Below, piece by piece: positions 60,173 through 64,000 of a stretch of 64,000 nt of DNA; position 1 is the first letter of the stretch; each line of letters begins with the position of its first letter. The notes beneath the pieces are model-generated. The model was not told the origin of the DNA. It was given only the letters and a program-made list of their open reading frames with translations, and ran no database searches. Source of the DNA: Bradyrhizobium sp. 138 (GTDB taxonomy: Bacteria; Pseudomonadota; Alphaproteobacteria; Rhizobiales; Xanthobacteraceae); assembly GCF_023074075.1 (NCBI RefSeq), contig NZ_JADPKT010000084.1:279086-343085 (forward strand). The letters are read 5' to 3'. The position numbers and the translations under genes were made by a program.

Positions 60173-61258
60173 ATGAGTTTTAGCCTGCCGGACTTTCGCC
60201 GCAAATGGTCTTGTCGCGGCTATATGTCCGCTGGCGCGGCAATGGTTACCGCTGCGCTCGGGCTGTCGCTCGTGCTCGCCGAGAGGGCAGAGGCGCGAAA
60301 ACATGCGTCCCCGCTCGATATCTTCGGTATTGCCGCCCCACGGCCGCGCGCGGCGGTTCATTCCGCCAAGATCCCGCTGCCGAGACCGCGCCCTGAGGAG
60401 GCGCCCAAAGCATCGGACGAGGCGCCGCCGGAAGCTGACGGCAAGCCTTCTCCGGACAAGCCCGGCGCCGACAAGCCCGCCGAGGCTGCGCCGCCACCCC
60501 AGAAACCGGTCTCGGCCTGCCGTCTCGCGCTGACCGAGGAGATCGCGATCGCGCCCTCAATTCCGGATATCCGCGGCCCCGGCGCCTGCGGCGGCGAGGA
60601 TCTGGTGCGGCTGGAAGCCATCGTGCTGCCGGACAAGCGCAAGGTGACGGTCAAGCCCGCGGCGATTCTCCGCTGCACCATGGCGTCCGCGATCGCTGAT
60701 TGGCTGCGCAAGGACATGGTGCCGCTGGCCACCAGCCTCGGCTCGACCATTGGCGAACTCGATAATTTCGACAGTTTCGAGTGCCGCGGCCGTAACCGCG
60801 TCGCCGGCGCGATGCTGTCGGAGCACGGCAAGGCCAATGCGATCGACATCCGTGCCATCAAGCTGGCCAACGGGCAATCGATTGGCCTCACCGACCGCAC
60901 CATGTCCCGCGAGGTGCGCGAGCGCGTGCTGCACTCGGTCTGCGGGCGATTTTCCACCGTGCTCGGCCCGGGCTCGGACTGGTACCACGAGGACCATATC
61001 CATCTCGACCTGGCGCAACGGCGCAACGACTACCGGATCTGCCAGTGGAACGTCTGGGATCCGCTGCCGCAGGTCGCTCCGCTGCTGCCGGCGGAACGAC
61101 CCGAGGAGGCGCCGCCGCGCGAGGTCGCGGCCAAGCCCGAGGCCAAGGAGGGAGCCGACGACGAGGCGGCGGAGAAGGCGCCGGCGCCTGCGGAGAAGTC
61201 GCCGGCCGAGGGCAGCAAGTCCCAGCCGCACAAGCCGGCCACAAAAAAGCGCCGGTGA
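60173..61258 (+). CDS. Extensin-family periplasmic protein
   Basis: This 361-residue protein has a signal anchor (about 19-40), a Pro/Ala/Lys-rich linker (about 60-115) and an extensin-like C-terminal domain (about 118-300) with SEHGKANAIDI and DWYHEDHIHLDL, which resembles the His/Asp zinc sites of D,D-carboxypeptidase folds. The tail is Ala/Glu/Lys-rich. It probably acts on or binds peptidoglycan; this is inference. It converges on an L,D-transpeptidase. Confidence 0.83.
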   Translation: MSFSLPDFRRKWSCRGYMSAGAAMVTAALGLSLVLAERAEARKHASPLDIFGIAAPRPRAAVHSAKIPLPRPRPEEAPKASDEAPPEADGKPSPDKPGADKPAEAAPPPQKPVSACRLALTEEIAIAPSIPDIRGPGACGGEDLVRLEAIVLPDKRKVTVKPAAILRCTMASAIADWLRKDMVPLATSLGSTIGELDNFDSFECRGRNRVAGAMLSEHGKANAIDIRAIKLANGQSIGLTDRTMSREVRERVLHSVCGRFSTVLGPGSDWYHEDHIHLDLAQRRNDYRICQWNVWDPLPQVAPLLPAERPEEAPPREVAAKPEAKEGADDEAAEKAPAPAEKSPAEGSKSQPHKPATKKRR

Positions 61259-61272
61259 AACCGGCGCTTTTT
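61244..61272. terminator. Bidirectional terminator overlapping the extensin stop codon
   Basis: A 13-bp perfect stem with A-run and T-run flanks (61244-61256 with 61260-61272); the TGA stop begins at the last stem base. It serves both convergent genes. Confidence 0.92.
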
Positions 61273-61294
61273 GCACTCAGTGGATCAGAGGCGA

Positions 61295-61975
61295 TCAGTA
61301 GCTGGCCGTCTGCTGGCTGGCGCCGAGCGCAAGCCGCGAATTGTAGGGTGAGTCGCCATGCTTCGGCTCCAGCACCACGACGAGGGTGCCGACCTTGACG
61401 CGATCATAGAGATCGATCGCGTCCTCGTTGGTCAGGCGGATGCAGCCTGACGAGATCGAGGCGCCGATATATTCCGGCTGGTTGGTGCCGTGGATGCGGA
61501 ACAACGTGTCTTTGCCGCCGGAATAGAGGTAAATCGCGCGCGAGCCCATCGGATTGTCCGGGCCGGGTGCCACATAGGTCGGCACGCCCAGGCGCGAGAT
61601 CTCGCCCGGGGTCGGATGCCAGGCCGGCCACTCGGTCTTGCTGCCGACCTTGGCGATGCCGGACCAGGCCATGGCCTCTTCGCCGACGGTGATGCCGTAG
61701 CGGATCGCCTTGCCACCCTCCAGCACGTAGTAGAGGTAGTGGTTGTCGGAATCGACCACGATCGAGCCCGGCGATTCCTTGCGGTGGTACTGGACGATGG
61801 CGCGGCGGAACGGCTCGGCGACCGGAGTATTCTCGTACCGAACCTTGGCGAGCAGTTCCTTGTCCTTCGGCTTGAAGGCCTTGGTGTCGGTCGCCTCGTA
61901 ATGCGTGGCCTGCATGCAGCCCGACAGCATCAGGCCGGCGGCCAGAATTACCAACTTAACTTTCAGCGACGACAT
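61295..61975 (-). CDS. L,D-transpeptidase lipoprotein (YkuD domain)
   Basis: This 226-residue enzyme makes L,D cross-links in peptidoglycan or attaches proteins to it. It has a lipobox (LMLSGC, Cys20) and a YkuD domain with HGTNQPEYIG and the active site SSGCIRLTNED. The start MSSLKVKL fits the lipoprotein signal; the upstream in-frame extension does not. Confidence 0.91.
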   Translation of the reverse strand: MSSLKVKLVILAAGLMLSGCMQATHYEATDTKAFKPKDKELLAKVRYENTPVAEPFRRAIVQYHRKESPGSIVVDSDNHYLYYVLEGGKAIRYGITVGEEAMAWSGIAKVGSKTEWPAWHPTPGEISRLGVPTYVAPGPDNPMGSRAIYLYSGGKDTLFRIHGTNQPEYIGASISSGCIRLTNEDAIDLYDRVKVGTLVVVLEPKHGDSPYNSRLALGASQQTASY

Positions 61976-62312
61976 GATTTGGTTCCAATCAAAGCAATAC
62001 CGTGCGGAAGGCCCGAGCTTACCGCCCAAGTTCCTCGACTCCGTTAATCCCATTATCGTTGAAATCTGCCACAATTCCAGCACTGAAGGCCTTATCCCGC
62101 GCTGCGAGACCCAACCTGTGGCTTTTCTGCCGCAAATTTTTCAGGTCTGTGGGAGTTTTGGGGCCGTCAGGGCCCGGACTGTCGATTCCGTGCCACAGTT
62201 GGGACACGACGCAGCCACAAATGCCAACGCTTCGTTAATGCGGTTGTCATCGTGAACCTGCCAGAATCGCGCTAAGGGCTGTCATTCTGACGCAGGTTCT
62301 CTGGAGTTGTGC
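61976..62312. other. Divergent intergenic region, no gene seen
   Basis: About 340 bases between the L,D-transpeptidase and corA must hold both promoters. GGAG at 62303 is the corA ribosome site. I saw no Mg-responsive leader that I could defend, no EcfG-type box and no credible small gene. Confidence 0.4.
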
Positions 62313-63290
62313 ATGTTTTCGGTGTTCGTTCCCTCCGAGTCCACCCTGAAGAAGGCCGTCGTCGAGGACCTCACGGTGCTGCCGGAGAGCGCGGTCTGGA
62401 TCGATCTCGTCAATCCCAGCGCGGCCGAGGACAAGGCGGTCGAGCGGCTCGCGGGCATCGCCATCCCGACCCGGGAAGACATGCAGGAGATCGAGATCTC
62501 CAGCCGCCTCTATATCGAGAACGGCGCCCGCTACATGACCGCGACCCTGATGTGCCACTCCGATACCGACATGCCCCGGACCACGGCGGTGACCTTCATC
62601 CTCGCCGACCATCGCCTCGTGACGGTGCGCTACGATCTCCCCAAGCCCTTCGCCCTGGTGGAGGCCAAGCTCGCTCGCTCCTGCACGCCGTCCATCACCG
62701 GCGAGACCGTGCTGATGGAGCTGCTGGACGCCGTGATCGACCGCTGCGCCGACATCCTGGAGCGGTGCGGCGCCGAGATCGACCAAGTCAGCCACGACAT
62801 CTTCGAGCCGGAGAGCGAGCGCCACGGGCAGGCAAAGAGATATTCCCAGATTCTGATCTCGATCGGCCGCAAGGGCGACCTGACGTCGAAGGTTCGCGAG
62901 AGCCTTGTCTCGATCGGCCGCGTCGTGACGTTCATGTCCGCGGTCGTGGAGGGCGTGAAATGGTCGAAGGACATGCGCGAGCAGCTCAAGACCATGCAGC
63001 GCGACGTGGCGTCACTGACCGACCACGCCTCCTATCTCTCCAGCAAGATCACCTTCGTGCTCGACGCCATGCTCGGTGTCGTCAATCTCGAGCAGAACAA
63101 CATCATCAAGCTGTTCTCGGTCATGGCCGTCGTCCTGATGCCGCCGACGCTGATCGCCTCGGTCTACGGCATGAACTTCAAGGTGATGCCGGAACTCGAA
63201 TGGGTGCACGGCTATCCGATGGCTTTGGTGATGATGCTGATCGCCGCGATCGTCCCGTACTGGATCTTCAAGTTCAAGAAGTGGCTGTAA
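62313..63290 (+). CDS. corA: CorA-type magnesium channel
   Basis: This 325-residue protein has a long cytoplasmic domain and two C-terminal helices with the selectivity motif YGMNF between them, followed by a short basic tail (FKFKKWL). CorA pentamers import Mg2+ (also Co2+ and Ni2+). I chose the ATG at 62313, 6 bases after GGAG; a TTG two codons upstream is possible. Confidence 0.93.
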   Translation: MFSVFVPSESTLKKAVVEDLTVLPESAVWIDLVNPSAAEDKAVERLAGIAIPTREDMQEIEISSRLYIENGARYMTATLMCHSDTDMPRTTAVTFILADHRLVTVRYDLPKPFALVEAKLARSCTPSITGETVLMELLDAVIDRCADILERCGAEIDQVSHDIFEPESERHGQAKRYSQILISIGRKGDLTSKVRESLVSIGRVVTFMSAVVEGVKWSKDMREQLKTMQRDVASLTDHASYLSSKITFVLDAMLGVVNLEQNNIIKLFSVMAVVLMPPTLIASVYGMNFKVMPELEWVHGYPMALVMMLIAAIVPYWIFKFKKWL

Positions 63291-63474
63291 TACTACCGAG
63301 ACCTTACACCGTTTGCAGAGACATGGTGGTTGGTGTCGCAGAATAGAGCGGGATTGCGGCCGCGCGGTGATGCGTGCCTGCCGCCCCAATTCCTCCGGTA
63401 AAATTTGAGCGGTGGGCTGAACGTTTGCGCGAAACTTGTCTGCGATAAGCAGTGCGTAGCCGCGAGGAACAACC

Positions 63475-63693
63475 ATGGTTGAAAAACACATAACGTCGCC
63501 CCGCAACGTCATCGATCTGGCGAACTATCGTCAGGCGATGACGAGCGGCAAGGCGCCGTCGATGTCGGCGCGCATGTGCCGGCACTGTGGTGCTCCGCTG
63601 CTCGACGGTGAGAATGACGACGACTGCTCGACTGCGTTCAGCACGGCCGCTCCGCGGCCGCGCGACCGGTCACGTCGGATTCGAATCGATTGA
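63475..63693 (+). CDS. Small protein with CxxC motif
   Basis: This 72-residue protein has CRHCGAPLLDGENDDDC in the middle, which could be half of a zinc ribbon, and an Arg/Pro-rich tail. GAGGAAC precedes the ATG. No family was recognised. Confidence 0.6.
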   Translation: MVEKHITSPRNVIDLANYRQAMTSGKAPSMSARMCRHCGAPLLDGENDDDCSTAFSTAAPRPRDRSRRIRID

Positions 63694-63697
63694 GGAA

Positions 63698-63756
63698 CGG
63701 AAGGCGAGGGCGATCCAGGTCTTGCGGCGGCGTTGTCTGGATCGCCTTGCTTCCCT
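63698..63756. terminator. Stem-loop after the CxxC gene
   Basis: GCGATCCAG (63710-63718) is inverted at 63737-63745, with outer GGAAG/CTTCC pairing. It lies 5 bp past the stop and has no T-run. Confidence 0.5.
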
Positions 63757-63845
63757 CTCGATAAGCTTTCGCCGACGTGCGGTCGCGGACGTAAGCGCTC
63801 CGCCTGAGAGCCTCCTCGTCACCCGTCGGGCAAAACACCCGGCGA
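63757..63845. other. Short spacer before repeat copy B
   Basis: No gene or motif was recognised in these 89 bases. Confidence 0.4.
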
Positions 63846-64000
63846 CGCTGTCAACCCATCCGCGCAAAAATATTGCGCTTTACCGAAATTCGGTTTTAGC
63901 GTATGTGTCGTCCATCCCGGCTCATCCAAGAGGGGCGATCTCGAGGTCGTCTTGATCGCGAGCCGGGCTTGCGGTGGACGCGGCAGCGTCGGCACAGCAA
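63846..64000. repeat. Long dispersed repeat, copy B (cut by window end)
   Basis: From CGCTGTCAAC through GCGCAAAAATATT and TTTACCGAAATTCGG to GTCGGCAC it matches 5541-5691 with only a few differences, in the same orientation. The match breaks at 63996, five bases before the window end. Confidence 0.88.

Noticed and set aside
1..64000. tRNA, rRNA, prophage or transposase
   Set aside because: No cloverleaf, rRNA segment, integrase or transposase motif was recognised on either strand by eye; a tRNAscan or ISfinder run could overturn this.

Overview
The window is GC-rich alphaproteobacterial chromosome. It most resembles Bradyrhizobium or a close relative (Rhodopseudomonas, Afipia). The evidence is a red-type (form IC) RuBisCO operon with cbbX, the class of dispersed palindromic repeats, many short Bradyrhizobiaceae-type stress proteins, and several alphaproteobacterial-type stress promoters. 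No tRNA, rRNA, CRISPR array or transposase was recognised.

Layout. 1-5.3 kb: Hsp20 and a YciE/YciF-like ferritin-fold protein, a class II aldolase, a divergent ClC-type channel and small membrane or secreted proteins. 5.4-6.7 kb: a gene-free nest of at least five repeats. 6.7-10.5 kb: a DUF4118 membrane protein and a deoxysugar module (C-methyltransferase diverging from a 3,5-epimerase and a reductase). 10.5-20.4 kb: cbbR diverging from cbbF-P-T-A-L-S-X-E, a nearly complete set of Calvin-cycle-specific enzymes, with a terminator-like hairpin between cbbS and cbbX. 20.8-24.3 kb: a universal stress protein, a DegP protease and a secreted protein. 24.3-49 kb: an accessory region rich in small stress-type genes. 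It holds a 2,098-residue soluble hybrid kinase with eleven near-identical 92-residue HAMP-type repeats, an HWE-type kinase in the same operon, two DUF4142 proteins, a thiamine-diphosphate oxidase, an EmrAB-type pump, PhoD and an aldo/keto reductase. 49-64 kb: an aminotransferase, a Kef-type antiporter, a RibB fused to a degenerate RibA domain, glutaryl-CoA dehydrogenase, a metallo-hydrolase, an acyl-CoA ligase, an extensin-family protein, an L,D-transpeptidase, CorA, and a second copy of the long repeat seen at 5.5 kb.

Main observation. Reading the intergenic regions by eye gives eight promoters matching GGAAC-N16-[C/G]GTT, the alphaproteobacterial general-stress (sigma-EcfG) pattern, plus six near matches. 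Nearly all lie between 24.5 and 49 kb in front of stress-type genes. One exact match lies in front of the poly-HAMP kinase operon. HWE-family kinases are known to feed the PhyR-NepR-EcfG pathway, so this operon may be a stress sensor that the stress sigma factor itself induces. That is inference from sequence; phyR, nepR and ecfG are not in the window.
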